From: Acanthococcus lagerstroemiae
Taxonomy: Eukaryota; Arthropoda; Insecta; Hemiptera; Eriococcidae
DNA: 64,000 nucleotides
Direction: 5' to 3'
NCBI GenBank assembly: GCA_031841125.1
Contig: CM063111.1
Location: forward strand, 35,352,955 to 35,416,954
In this document: piece by piece, positions 11,501 to 24,489 of the stretch
Position numbering within the stretch: position 1 is the stretch's first letter
How the letters are laid out: each line of letters starts with the position of its first letter
Made by a program: the position numbers and the translations under genes
The notes under the pieces: model-generated
Seen by the model: the letters and a program-made list of their open reading frames with translations, nothing else
What the model was told of the DNA's origin: nothing
The model's database searches: none

Positions 11501-14401
11501 CGTGGTTGTCATAGCAACGTGTAGAAGCAACACCACAGATGTACACCCTATGTACATCTGTGCGCACCACTACCACCATTCTATCTTTACACTCGTTTAT
11601 CTCGAAAACCTGTTTTCACACGAGAAGCACATTTTATGATTCCAGGTCACATATCTTTATTTTTCGTAACACATCAACAGGAACTCGCTTTTTTTTTGTT
11701 GCAAATTTCTTATCCTCATCATATTTAAGGATTTTCATGTCAAGAATACTACATAAGTGTAGCAGTCACACCATAGGTATATATCTATATACGTACTTGA
11801 ATTTTGAAATGAAATTGAATTGTATATTTTTGTCACCGGGGGGGGGGGGGGTACTGAGATAGGAAGAATATTGTAAAACCATCAATTTTCCAATTTGGGC
11901 ATCTATAATGAAGAACTTAGGAAACACACTGCTTGTGATCAAGTACTCGTGTTATATTTTAGGATATTTATATTGTCACCCTTTCCCTTAGTTCCTCAAT
12001 TCTCAAATTATAGTCAAAAAGATAGAAAAATTCAGCTCGATGACCCTCAAGCCTTCAGAAATTACATTCATACCGCAATTTTCAACTTTCTTTCATTTCA
12101 GCCTCATCTCCACCCTTAGATGCCTTAATTCTCAAACTCCAATCAAAGTGGTACCAACATAGAATCCAGTGACCTTAAGATCCTACGATACACGCACAGG
12201 GTATTCCCTTCCTTGGTGCCACATTTTCAACTTTGGGTCAGATTTAAAACTGATATAAAACTGAGTTCAACAACTTTCAAAACCACAGCAACAACTACCA
12301 TAGTGTATTTTTCGAATTTTTCCATTTCAATCCCACCCCTAAGTTACTAAAATTCTTAAAACTGAGTTACATTGTTGAAAAATCAAATTCAGCGATCTTG
12401 AAACCCCATGATTTGATACCCATGTTGTATTTCAGGGTATTTTGATTGCCAGCTCTCTCCCTTGTTACCATAGTTTTCAGCTATGGGTCGAACTGATGAT
12501 AAAATTTAATTCAGTGACCTTCACCCCTTCGACACCTCGATTTCATCATTTTTACTAATAAAATCTCTAAAATTTCCTCTATTAAAACTCTTTATAAAAT
12601 CAGTAAAACACAAAAATATACATTTTTATGTGTGTACAACACAGGGATTAAAGGAATGTGGAATTTTTTCATAAACGATCCAAAGACAGGGTGTTCACAA
12701 AGAAATGCCGAAATTTGTCTCCGGTCGCATCTTCCTGCCTTACGACGGGAGGACGTGCTCAGATAAAAAAATCGTTGTAGGTGGTCGACCAAGAAAAGCC
12801 CAGAAAGCCTGAGTAAGTATCCCGACTAACTCACAAGAGACCTCTCAGGCGTGGTATTGCCAGGGAAAGGAAGGTAGTTACCCAAATTACAGTCGTTCCA
12901 AGTTCCGGAACGAAAAAGTAAAGTAAAACGAAAAACTTACATTCTCACATTCTCTTGCAAACTGCCCATATCCCCCCCCCCTCACAGGAAGAACTTAATT
13001 AAACATCACCAACATTTTATTCAATAGTAAAAGATAGAAAGAAAATTAAATACTCCGCGAAAGGCACGAACCACGGCGGCGGCGAAAACGAAATAAAACA
13101 GTTTTCGAACGAAAGAAAAGCTTCGCACGGGGAAAAATTTCAAACCGCGGAAAGATGACGGACCTGCGACAATTGCAGTTCTGTAAACAGTGCCGAAAAA
13201 AAAAACTCAGACACGACAAAAAAAGTTTAAAAATCCTGAGAAAAGGCCGGCAATGGCAACAAACATGAAAAATCGTGACTGAAAAGAAAAAGCAAGAATA
13301 AACTTAACTCGTGCAAACGGCACCGAGGAGAAAACGACAGAAATTTGAAAAAATTATCGGATGGATTACGAAAGAGAGATTAGGAATTAGGACGATGGAG
13401 GGAAAGGAGGTGACACGGTGAAGATGTCACTCCACATGCAGATTTTCGCCTGCTTGCGGAATGAAGAGGGCAAAGAGGAAAGGGAATCGGTGCGCTTCCA
13501 GAAGATAATGTTGATTGAACTGCAATTATTGCGTTTTACCTGCCACAGTGATGAGGAGGATAAAGTTTCAGAGATGGATAAAAGGGGATGTGTACACACG
13601 GGCCGGGGTAGATAGCATCCCTTCTGCTCCCATAACTTAATGCAACTGAAAAAATGTCAAAATTCTACTGGTTCTCCCGTAATACCAGTGTTGCTGTATG
13701 GTGAGTTATCCGTTATTTCTGAAATCTTGGAACGTGGTCTGACGACTCCCCTTTCTCAAACTTCTTTTTATAATCAGAAACTTCAGTCTGATCGTTTCAA
13801 ATTTTCTGAAAAATATTAACGGGATGCCATCGACTTTGAAATTTAACACGAGACATAAGAATTTTTCAAGAAACTGCTGATTTAAGAATGCCACCATCGA
13901 GAACGATGATACTCTCACCACTAACGTATCTCAGAAATGGATGAAATTGTGAAGATTTTCAGCAAAAAACTACTCTCAGGTCCTTTTTTGAAAGATTCTT
14001 AAAATTGTGGTAAGAGTAGAAAAATTCAAAAAAGATTTTGTTCACTCTAAAATCTTGGTTTTTAAAACAGAAATAAGTTTGATTTTTTGCGCTTAACCAA
14101 CGAGCATAATCGAGAAATTTTCAGTAAATTGTTAGTCGCCCAAGACCGTCTCCGCTGCGAGTGATAAGGCCTTACCACGAACATGTGTCAGAAATATATA
14201 AAATTTCACCATTTTTAAAATAAAAATAAAAAAAAAGAACTGTTAATAAGTTTACCATCAAATTTTTGGGGGATTTTTGAACATGAAATATAAGAAAGCT
14301 GAAATCTGAAAAAAAAAATTCATTTTGACAAAAATGTTGATTTTAGAGAAGAAAAATGTAAAATAAAGTTGAATCTGTTGGGTCAATTCTGAGTACGTAC
14401 T
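8512..14401. other. No gene seen; unassigned tract with small repeats
   Basis: No exon or transposase is recognisable in these 5.9 kb. Noted structure: a possible small inverted-end element at about 8849-9107 (CAGAAACGAAA / TTTCGTTTCTG) without a clear target duplication; a TTGGGCA word repeated about five times at 11055-11120 behind a CAGTGTGTACC start at 11040, with no matching right end found; a G run at 11838-11850; a perfect 18-bp tandem pair GGGCTTTACACTTGTCAC near 10704-10738; and a CG-richer stretch at 13060-13620 with no recognisable coding. Confidence 0.4.
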
Positions 14402-14724
14402 CAGGGTGTTTACTGGATTTGAGAAACAAAATATCACGACTTTTCATGACATTTTTTCGGATATAAAAAGAAAGTTTAGGGGAGGGGAGGGGGGGGGGAC
14501 TCGGCGCTTTGCGCCTCACCAGGAGCTCAATACAGAGCGCGCTAAACTTTTATAATAAATATTCACTCTATATATTTTTTTCATTAAATGAATAGAAATT
14601 ACTGATTTTTTTTTTTGGTAATGGAAAAACTATGAACTATGACATGATGAAATATCATGATTATTTCATGTTTTGGTTGAAATATCATGACTTTTCATAA
14701 CTTTCTAGGCCAGTAGACACCCTG
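14402..14724. mobile_element. hAT-like MITE, CAGGGTGTTTACTGG ends
   Basis: Left end CAGGGTGTTTACTGG and right end CCAGTAGACACCCTG form a 15-bp terminal inverted repeat with one mismatch. Subterminal zones repeat AATATCATGA / TCATGA words in both orientations. The flanking duplication is not clear (TACGTACT versus GTACTGTA share only GTAC), so the superfamily call rests on the ends and on similarity of plan with 55176-55575, whose ends begin CAGGGTGTCTA. It does not code. Confidence 0.65.
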
Positions 14725-15605
14725 GTACTGTAAATCTCTCCCCCTCCATTTCTCATGAATGGTCTATAAATTCGCAATGATTTCAATTTTGGAATTTTAT
14801 AAATAAAGTGATAAAAGTGTTTTTATTCATTTTCAACACTGATATCAGATTCGATCTTGAAATTTGAATTAAAACCTTCTTTTTCTTCGGAAAATTAGTC
14901 TGTAACCGTCCAATACAGGTTGTTGAGAAATGCTACGATAGTATGAAAATTGTAAATATTAAATTTAGTTGATAGGATTTGTCCACCAAGTGATAATATT
15001 GATCGAAGTGCCAATCTTGTCAATTTTCACGTCCAAAGTAATAAAAGTCGGTCCCACATCCAAAATTGCTGAAATAACAGATAGACAACTTAATGGTGGT
15101 GTATAAGGTTCTGTGGTACCACCCCTCCCTTCTCAACATTTCATGCGCCGCGAAAATTTACAATGAGAAGGGTAATAGTACCGAGGGGCCTATTTACCTA
15201 TCAAGTAAGTCACGACTGACATCTGGCGAAATTTTATGGTATGTACTTACTAAGAAACCAAAACTTGTGATTAATAAGGTAAATAACGTGCAGAGTTTTC
15301 TGTTCTTCATAAGTTATTTTATTTATTTATTTTTTCTTTGAAAACCGCGAATCTGCTTCAAACACTTTATAACTTTGTTATTAGGAAGTACATTTTCCGA
15401 AAAATTTCACGTGTTATGAAATAATTCTCTGCGATAGGTATAAATGATCCACGTGTCGCACTCACAACGCGGCGAAACCCACTTCGTCACCAATGCCCCT
15501 CCCCGTTTATGACGTTGGGAGAGGGTGTACATACGAAAAAAGTGTACAATGCTAATTTTGAGCAGAATCCGGTACAGAACAACTTTTGCTTGAACACTTT
15601 TTTCT
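14725..15605. other. No gene seen
   Basis: The tract is AT-rich and unassigned, with short chance frames only. It ends at the left border of the 4.44-kb tandem duplication, where TTTTCTTACATAG runs into the repeated unit. Confidence 0.4.
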
Positions 15606-16330
15606 TACATAGTTTTTGAAATTTTGAAGAAAAATGCATGAGAGGGGATTCGAACCCTTTCTAAAAAATTAACAAACCGGGAGTGATGATTTTTTATGCG
15701 TGGGTACTCAGAGGACTATTCCTGATCACTTTGCAAAATGTTTTTATAGCAGTTAATTTCCTTCTTTGTCATTCTAATTTGACTGGCCTATAAGTTTTTT
15801 CGTCTCTTGCTATTTGTCGATGTTAGGATGAAAAATATGTGTGTAGTATAAAAGATTGTAACGCTAACTAGAGCCTTCATACTTAAGTAATAAGTCAACA
15901 CGTAGACAGTATAGGAGGAATACTGTACATTACACTAACTGTTTTTGATTTAATTAGGTCAGGAAATAATTGTTTGGTGGGCTTCAACGATATTAATAAA
16001 CTTGATTTCAGGAGTGCCTAGGCTGTTTACTCTTAATTTACTGGAGGGAGCCCACATTATGTACCTTCGCTATCAGGCAAAATAATTAATAGGAAAGATT
16101 GAGGGGGCGTTCGGTTTTCGCTACATGTTAATTTTATGAAGATTAAATGTTACGCGTTACACATGTTATCGACCGAACAAGATACTATATTCATGAAATA
16201 AGAGCAAACGATGTTTCAGCACTAGCCTCCTTAAATTGTGAGCGTATCTTCATCATTACGGTTTGTTGGTTTAATTAAAATACTGAAATATACCAATCTG
16301 ATGGTGAATAAGTTGCCTACACGAAATGCC

Positions 16331-16970
16331 TTAATTGATATGAAAATCTTGTATCTCTCTTTGGCTTAGTTGAACGGTGGCCTCTTTCGGCGGATACAGG
16401 GGCGTTAGAAATATGGAATCCACCCCTTTCTGCCAACACGACGTTGCTACATTCAAAATTATATCCAACTCTGCCCGGGGTTTCCTTCTCTCCTGCTCTG
16501 TGAGGAAGCTGAAGGTGCTGATAGGGTGCCTATCTTGGCTTTCACTGGTCTTACTGGTGGTGGGTTTGCGTTCTCTAGGATCTTCTGCCTGTGGTGGCTC
16601 TAAGGGGCTGCTAGTGGGCTGGCACGAATGTATGGGAGAGTATTGTGGGATGGGGTACCTATGAATGCTACAGTGCACGGCCGCATTGGGTGGGATGCAG
16701 TCGGTGGTGTATTCAGGCGGATGCAGTTAAGACCGGGCTGTGGAAGCTTGCCGTAACCCTGACGGTTGTGCCTCAGGCTTGTAACATGGCTCTTTTCGAA
16801 GGAATGACAACCAGAAGTTCGACGGCAATTCTGAATTTCAAATTTCAGTCGATAAGCAGATCTGCCCTTTCGAAGGATCAGTAAAATCTGTCGGGGGCAA
16901 ATCGGAATGCTTTTATTTGTCTCCACAAAAATTGCCACCTGCGGTGTTTGTGTTGATAAGCACAAAAAGA
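16331..16970 (-). other. GC-richer block with unrecognised frames
   Basis: This block is clearly richer in G+C than its surroundings and is open for over 90 codons in more than one frame on both strands. The longest minus-strand reading ends in EATVQLSQREIQDFHIN and a TAA stop. I recognise no domain. Against coding: the second copy (20.77-21.36 kb) differs at about a dozen bases in 250 and most change the amino acid in every frame I checked. It could be an old element interior, or an exon I cannot identify. Confidence 0.25.
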
Positions 16971-18849
16971 GCTACCGACTCGGAAGGAAGTTTTCGTGCT
17001 TTTGTGCATACGAATTTTTAAAGAATCCGTAGAGAAGAGGGGATATAGTTAATTTCTCATCTTGTCGCCTCTCAGTCATATAGCATATCTGAACATGTTT
17101 CAAACCTCGAGCTATTTTAGGTAATACTTAATAGTTCACGACATGACACCGCATAAAATCACGTACGTAAGAAATGTTTTCCTCGAGAGACTTTCTAGAC
17201 CACCACTTAAACATTTTTGCTCTCCAAAATTTTGAAAACGTATTTTTAAACCTTCCAGAGAACCAATTTGAAAGTGCAACCTTTAGAAAGCCAAAATTTG
17301 AGACATCTTACAAGCTATGGACTAACAAAACTGAGAAAAAATTTAGACTTTTAGTTGGCCACTTTGAAACCTAGCCCTTCCTTAATACTCGTAGAAGGAT
17401 TACCTAAACTGCAGAATTCAGAACCTAACAGCCCGCGTCCTTTTCAATTCAGTCCAACGGAAAAACTAATTTTCCGAAAAATACCATCACTTCAGTGAGC
17501 TCTCGTTTTCGTAAAAAGAGAAATCACCAGGCATATTTTCCAAAATAGCATGCCAAAATCCGATTAATGTGAATCATCCCAATAAAGACAGCTTCGGTCT
17601 ACCCTAGAGGTTGAATGTTAATTGCCTCTCATGGAACGTGTTTTCACAAGCAAAATATATTGGAAATGCCAACGTAGAATCAATAAGTTCTTAATTCACA
17701 GCCGCATCGTACCGAAAAGCAACAAATTTTCCGGGTGAAATAACAAATACCAGAAGTACGATCGGCTCCGTAAACCTAACGAAATGTTCCTTATGTAAAA
17801 ATTCCAAAAATGTAAGCAAAAAGTAGCCCATCATGACCGCTATCACAAACCACGAAGAATAATCGTTTAGTTTTCGCACATCGTCCATATAAAATATCCT
17901 TTACGATTTCACATATTTGCACAACTAACGCCCACTGGGGGAATTCCAAATGTAAGTATGAAAGCCTACTTTCAGACTGCTCTCGCTCCCAGAGTAACAA
18001 TTTCTCTAGATTTTACTACTCGACCCTTTTTACTTTCGCTGATCAAATATGAGTACAGTGGCTGCGCCAGCACAACTATGTGTTACGAAATTCGGGAAAA
18101 AATTGTTCCATAAACCGAATGCGACCCTTGGGTATTTGATTAGAACGCAATGGAAATAGAATACGGTGGAGCGGTAAACAACGGTAAAAACTTTTTCAAG
18201 TTTGATGTTTTTTTCGGAATTTAATTTCGCAGACAACGCGGAATTCGAAATTCGTACAGAGTTCGAATTGGAGATGGAAGACATTTTTGAAGTTTCTGGT
18301 TCGTTCGATTGACAATTGTATCAGAAATGCGCGACATGCGATAGATGGTACCTGACCTAATTCGATGCACACAAGTTGTCATTTACACAATGTAATTTCA
18401 AAAACACTAAAACTCGAATACACGCAACGATGAGATTAAAATTGACGATGAAAATCGAGGGAACAGCACGCGACGTGCATTTGAGGAAAAGTAAGATGTC
18501 AGTTTCGGATTTGAAATAAAGAAATACGAGCTCGTGAACCAATCCGTTGGGAGTGTGAAATCCGACCACAAGTTGAAGGTATCGAAGAAAATTTGGCCTC
18601 AAATCCTACTTCAGAGCGGGGCACAGAACACATAGCTCCACAGCGAAGAAAATTTATTGAGGAGGCGAGAGAATCAGAAATTTTCCAGCCGCACAGCAGA
18701 AAAATCTCAACATACGTGTATTTGCCAACTGAGCATCTCAAAATTGCCACGTTTCCAATTCTATAAGATGATGGAACTGCTTCTCTATGCTCCCCTACTA
18801 CAGCTCTGTAAACACATCAGATCATTTTTCAGATCAAATTGTTAAGAAA

Positions 18850-20046
18850 TATAAGCAATCGAATTATTTTGCGGATCAGATGGTTATCTTGAAAAGACAG
18901 ATCAGGTTATTTGCAGATAAGATCATTAGGAAAGAAGACATCAGATCATTTTCAGAGGAAGAGTGGGGTAAAATCAAGGAGAGAATATTAAAGTCAGCAG
19001 AAGAAAATCTAGGTAAAACTAAGAGAAAATAAAAGAAACCATGGATGAAGGAGGAAATTCACAGAACGATGGATGAATGAAGAAAATATAAGAATGCAAA
19101 CGATAGGGAAGGTAGATAGTTTATCAAAGTTAAGAAATTAAATAAAGAGAGAGTGTAAAAAGGCAACGGAGGAATGGATGAAAGAAAAAAAAAGATAGGA
19201 TAGAAGAGTTAATGAATAAAGAACAAATAGACTTGGCCTATAGAAAAGTAAAAAATGGAGTTTGAAGAGAGAAGGAAGAAAGCAAGTAATGTAACAAATA
19301 AGGAGGGAGAGCCTATTTACACAGCTGAAGGAAAAGTGAAAAGGTGGGTAGAGTATGTAGAAGGACTATTGAAGATGAAGAGATAAGAATGGAGAGGGAG
19401 GAAGATTGGGAAGAAGATGAGAGGGGAAACTCAATTTTAAGAGGTGAATGTGACAAAGCATTGAGACATTTAAAGAAAGGGCAAGCTCCAGGAGTGGATG
19501 AAATACCAGCTGAATTATTACAGAACTTAGGGGAATATGTATTTCATAAATTGTACGAATTAGTATATTTATAATAATGGAAAAGTGCCTGAAGACTTTT
19601 TAAAAAGAGTGCTATTGTAACTATACCAAAAAAGCAGGAGCAGATAGGTGTGAAAATTATCGAACAATTAGTCTTCTTTCGCCTGCGTCAAAAATGTTAA
19701 CCAGGCTAATTTACAGGTGAATTGAGAATAGAATAGATGCAGAATTAGGATATGATCAGTTTGGATTTAAAAAAAGTAGAGGTACCTACTAGGGAAGCAG
19801 TGTTAGCTTTGAGATTAATTGTAGATGGGAGACTCAAAATAGGGCAGGTTACACGAATGGCATTTGTTGATATTGAAAAACTTTTTGACAATGTTAAATA
19901 GGATAAAATGTTTGATATTCTAAAAAAGACACAAATAAAATTTAAAGCAAGACAAGTTATTTTAAACTTATATAAAGGACAGAAAGCCACATTAAAAATA
20001 GAAGGAGAGAAATGGGAGGCTAATATAGAAAAAGGCGTAAGGCCGG
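18850..20046 (+). pseudogene. LINE reverse transcriptase, N-terminal half (copy 1, cut by duplication)
   Basis: Plus-strand reading gives DIRSFSEEEWGKIKERIL, then KKPWMKEEIHRTMDE, then QAPGVDEIPAELLQNLG, then DQFGFKKSRG and AFVDIEKLFDNVK-stop-DKM. PGxDxIPAELL and QFGFxxxRG are reverse-transcriptase motifs 1 and 2; FVDIEKxFD is motif A, which carries a catalytic aspartate. The frame is broken by many stops (for example the TAA after GKTKRK at 19030-19032 and a TAG after FDNVK). It stops abruptly at ANIEKGVRPG, just before the rest of motif B, because the tandem duplication junction falls there. Non-functional. Confidence 0.85.
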
Positions 20047-20047
20047 G

Positions 20048-23000
20048 TACATAGTTTTTGAAATTTTGAAGAAAAATGCATGAGAGGGGATTCGAACCCT
20101 TTCTAAAAAATTAACAAACCGGGAGTGATGATTTTTTATGCGTGGGTACTCAGAGGACTATTCCTGATCACTTTGCAAAATGTTTTTATAGCAGTTAATT
20201 TCCTTCTTTGTCATTCTAATTTGACTGGCCTATAAGTTTTTTCGTCTCTTGCTATTTGTCGATGTTAGGATGAAAAATATGTGTGTAGTATAAAAGATTG
20301 TAACGCTAACTAGAACCTTCATACTTAAGTAATAAGTCAACACGTAGACAGTATAGGAGGAATACTGTACATTACACTAACTGTTTTTGATTTAATTAGG
20401 TCAGGAAATAATTGTTTGGTGGGCTTCAACGATATTAATAAACTTGATTTCAGGAGTGCCTAGGCTGTTTACTCTTAATTTACTGGAGGGAGCCCACATT
20501 ATGTACCTTCGCTATCAGGCAAAATAATTAATAGGAAAGATTGAGGGGGCGTTCGGTTTTCGCTACATGTTAATTTTATGAAGATTAAATGTTACGCGTT
20601 ACACATGTTATCGACCGAACAAGATACTATATTCATGAAATAAGAGCAAACGATGTTTCAGCACTAGCCTCCTTAAATTGTGAGCGTATCTTCATCATTA
20701 CGGTTTGTTGGTTTAATTAAAATACTGAAATATACCAATCTGATGGTGAATAAGTTGCCTACACGAAATGCCTTAATTGATATGAAAATCTTGTATCTCT
20801 CTTTGGCTTAGTTGAACGGTGGCCTCTTTCGGCGGATACAGGGGCGTTAGAAATATGGAATCCACCCCTTTCTGCCAACACGACGTTGCTACATTCAAAA
20901 TTATATCCAACTCTGCCCGGGGTTTCCTTCTCTCCTGCTCTGTGAGGAAGCTGAAGGTGCTGATAGGGTGCCTATCTTGGTTTTCACTGGTCTTACTGGC
21001 GGTGGGTTTGCGTTCTCTAGGATCTTCTGCCTGTGGTGGCTCTAAGGGGCTGCTAGTGGGCTGGCACGAATGTATGGGAGAGTATTGTGGCCTGGGGTAC
21101 CTATGGATGCTACAGTGCGCGGCCGCATTGGGTGAGATGCAGTCGATGGTGCATTCAGGCGGGTGCAGTTAAGACCGGGCTGTGGAAGCTCGCCGCAACC
21201 CTGACGGTTGTGCCTCAGGCTTGTAACATGGCTCTTTTCGAAGGAATGACAACCGGAAGTTCGACGGCAATTCTGAATTTCAAATTTCAGTCGATAAGCA
21301 GATCTGCCCCTTTGACGGATCAGTAAAATCTGGGGGGGGGCAAATCGGAATGCTTTCACTTGTCTCCACAAAAATTGCCACCTGCGGTGTTTGTGTTGAT
21401 AAGCACAAAAAGAGCTACCGACTCGGAAGGAAGTTTTTGTGTTTTTTGTGCATACGCATTTTTAAAGAATCCGTAGAGAAGAGGGGATATAGTTGATTTC
21501 TCATCTTGTCGCCTCTCAGTCATATAGCATATCTGAACAAGTTTCAAACCTCGAGCTATTTTAGGTAATACTTGATAGTTCACGACATGATACCGCATAA
21601 AATCACGTACGTAAGAAATGTTTTCCCCGAGAGACTTTCTAGACCACCACTTAAACATTTTTGTTCTCCAAAATTTTGAAAACGTATTTTTACCTTCCAG
21701 AGAACCGATTTGGAAGTGCAACCTTTAGAAAGCCAAAATTTGAGACATCTTACAAGCTATGGACTAACAAAACTGAGAAAAAATTTAGACTTTTAGTTGG
21801 CCACTTTGAAACCTAGTCCTTCAGTCCTTAATACTCGTAGAAGGATTACCTAAACTGCAGAATTCAGAACCTAACAGCCCGCGTCCTTTTCAATTCAGTC
21901 CAACGGAAAAACTAATTTTCCGAAAAATGCCATCACTTCAGTGAGCTCTCGTTTTCGTAAAAAGAGAAATCACCAGGCATATTTTCCAAAATAGCATGCC
22001 AAAATCCGATTAATGTGAATCATCCCAATAAAGACAGCTTCGGTCTACCCTAGAGGTTGAATGTTAATTGCCTCTCATGGAACGTGTTTTCACAAGCAAA
22101 ATATATTGGAAATGCCAACGTAGAATCAATAAGTTCTTAATTCACAGCCGCATCGTACCGAAAAGCAACAAATTTTCCGGGTGAAATAACAAATACCAGA
22201 AGTACGATCGGCTCCGTAAAACCTAACGAAATGTTCCTTATGTAAAAATTCCAAAATGTAAGCAAAAAGTAGCCCATCATGACCGCTATCACAAACCACG
22301 AAGAATAATCGTTTAGTTTTCGCACATCGTCCATATAAAATATCCTTTACGATTTCACATATTTGCACAACTAACGCCCACTGGGGGAATTCCAAATGTA
22401 AGTATGAAAGCCTACTTTCAGACTGCTCTCGTTCCCAGAGTAACAATTTCTCTAGATTTTACTACTCGACCCTTTTTACTTTCGCTGATCAAATATGAGT
22501 ACAGTGGCTGCGCCAGCACAACTATGTGTTACGAAATTCGGGGAAAAATTGTTCCATAAACCGAATGCGACCCTTGGGTATTTGATTAGAACGCAATGGA
22601 AATAGAATACGGTGGAGCGGTAAACAACGGTAAAAACTTTTTCAAGTTTGATGTTTTTTTCGGAATTTAATTTCGCAGACAACGCGGAATTCGAAATTCG
22701 TACAGAGTTCGAATTGGAGATGGAAGACATTTTTGAAGTTTCTGGTTCGTTCGATTGACAATTGTATCAGAAATGCGCGACATGCGATAGATGGTACCTG
22801 ACCTAATTCGATGCACACAAGTTGTCATTTACACAATGTAATTTCAAAAACACTAAAACTCGAATACACGCAACGATGAGATTAAAATTGACGATGAAAA
22901 TCGAGGGAACAGCACGCGACGTGCATTTGAGGAAAAGTAAGATGTCAGTTTCGGATTTGAAATAAAGAAATACGAGCTCGTGAACCAATCCGTTGGGAGT

Positions 23001-24489
23001 GTGAAATCCGACCACAAGTTGAAGGTATCGAAGAAAATTTGGCCTCAAATCCTACTTCAGAGCGGGGCACAGAACACATAGCTCCACAGCGAAGAAAATT
23101 TATTGAGGAGGCGAGAGAATCAGAAATTTTCCAGCCGCACAGCAGAAAAATCTCAACATACGTGTATTTGCCAACTGAGCATCTCAAAATTGACACGTTT
23201 CCAATTCTATAAGATGATGGAACTGCTTCTCTATGCTCCCCTACTACAGCTCTGTAAACACATCAGATCATTTTTCAGATCAAATTGTTAAGAAATATAA
23301 GCAATCGAATTATTTTGCGGATCAGATGGTTATCTTGAAAAGACAGATCAGGTTATTTGCAGATAAGATCATTAGGAAAGAAGACATCAGATCATTTTCA
23401 GAGGAAGAGTGGGGTAAAATCAAGGAGAGAATATTAAAGTCAGCAGAAGAAAATCTAGGTAAAACTAAGAGAAAATAAAAGAAACCATGGATGAAGGAGG
23501 AAATTCACAGAACGATGGATGAATGAAGAAAATATAAGAATGCAAACGATAGGGAAGGTAGATAGTTTATCAAAGTTAAGAAATTAAATAAAGAGAGAGT
23601 GTAAAAAGGCAACGGAGGAATGGATGAAAGAAAAAAAAAGATAGGATAGAAGAGTTAATGAATAAAGAACAAATAGACTTGGCCTATAGAAAAGTAAAAA
23701 ATGGAGTTTGAAGAGAGAAGGAAGAAAGCAAGTAATGTAACAAATAAGGAGGGAGAGCCTATTTACACAGCTGAAGGAAAAGTGAAAAGGTGGGTAGAGT
23801 ATGTAGAAGGACTATTGAAGATGAAGAGATAAGAATGGAGAGGGAGGAAGATGTGGAAGAAGATGAGAGGGGAAACTCAATTTTAAGAGGTGAATGTGAC
23901 AAAGCATTGAGACATTTAAAGAAAGGGCAAGCTCCAGGAGTGGATGAAATACCAGCTGAATTATTACAGAACTTAGGGGAATATGTATTTCATAAATTGT
24001 ACGAATTAGTATATTTATAATAATGGAAAAGTGCCTGAAGACTTTTTAAAAAGAGTGCTATTGTAACTATACCAAAAAAGCAGGAGCAGATAGGTGTGAA
24101 AATTATCGAACAATTAGTCTTCTTTCGCCTGCGTCAAAAATGTTAACCAGGCTAATTTACAGGTGAATTGAGAATAGAATAGATGCAGAATTAGGATATG
24201 ATCAGTTTGGATTTAAAAAAAGTAGAGGTACCTACTAGGGAAGCAGTGTTAGCTTTGAGATTAATTGTAGATGGGAGACTCAAAATAGGGCAGGTTACAC
24301 GAATGGCATTTGTTGATATTGAAAAACTTTTTGACAATGTTAAATAGGATAAAATGTTTGATATTCTAAAAAAGACACAAATAAAATTTAAAGCAAGACA
24401 AGTTATTTTAAACTTATATAAAGGACAGAAAGCCACATTAAAAATAGAAGGAGAGAAATGGGAGGCTAATATAGAAAAAGGCGTAAGGC
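20048..24489. repeat. 4.44-kb tandem duplication, copy 2
   Basis: Direct repeat of 15606-20047. Where copy 1 jumps from AAGGCCGGGT to TACATAG, this copy reads AAGGCCCGGGTGCTCC and carries on into the rest of the LINE, so the right flank of copy 2 is the ancestral arrangement. Small indels separate the copies: an extra A in the CCGTAAAACC run near 22220, an inserted CAGTC near 21825, and one base fewer in an A run near 22255. Confidence 0.9.

Larger units (their letters stand above)
15606..20047. repeat. 4.44-kb tandem duplication, copy 1
   Basis: The unit starting TACATAGTTTTTGAA recurs at 20048, an offset of 4442 bp. The unit contains, left to right, an unassigned AT-rich tract, a GC-richer block (16.33-16.97 kb), another unassigned tract, and the N-terminal half of a LINE reverse transcriptase. 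Its right edge falls inside the LINE coding sequence (AAGGCCGGGT joined to TACATAG), with at most 1 bp of shared sequence at the junction. The two copies are nearly identical in 15.6-16.5 kb and 17.5-20.0 kb, but differ at a few per cent in a middle block. It could be a real segmental duplication or two haplotypes joined by the assembler. Confidence 0.9.

Noticed and set aside
11040..11545. hAT-like element starting CAGTGTGTACC with a TTGGGCA array
   Set aside because: No inverted right end or matching target duplication was found.
15646..15665. GGGGATTCGAACCC, the reverse of a tRNA T-loop (also at about 20087)
   Set aside because: Only a B-box-like word is present; no A-box, anticodon arm or acceptor stem can be drawn around it.
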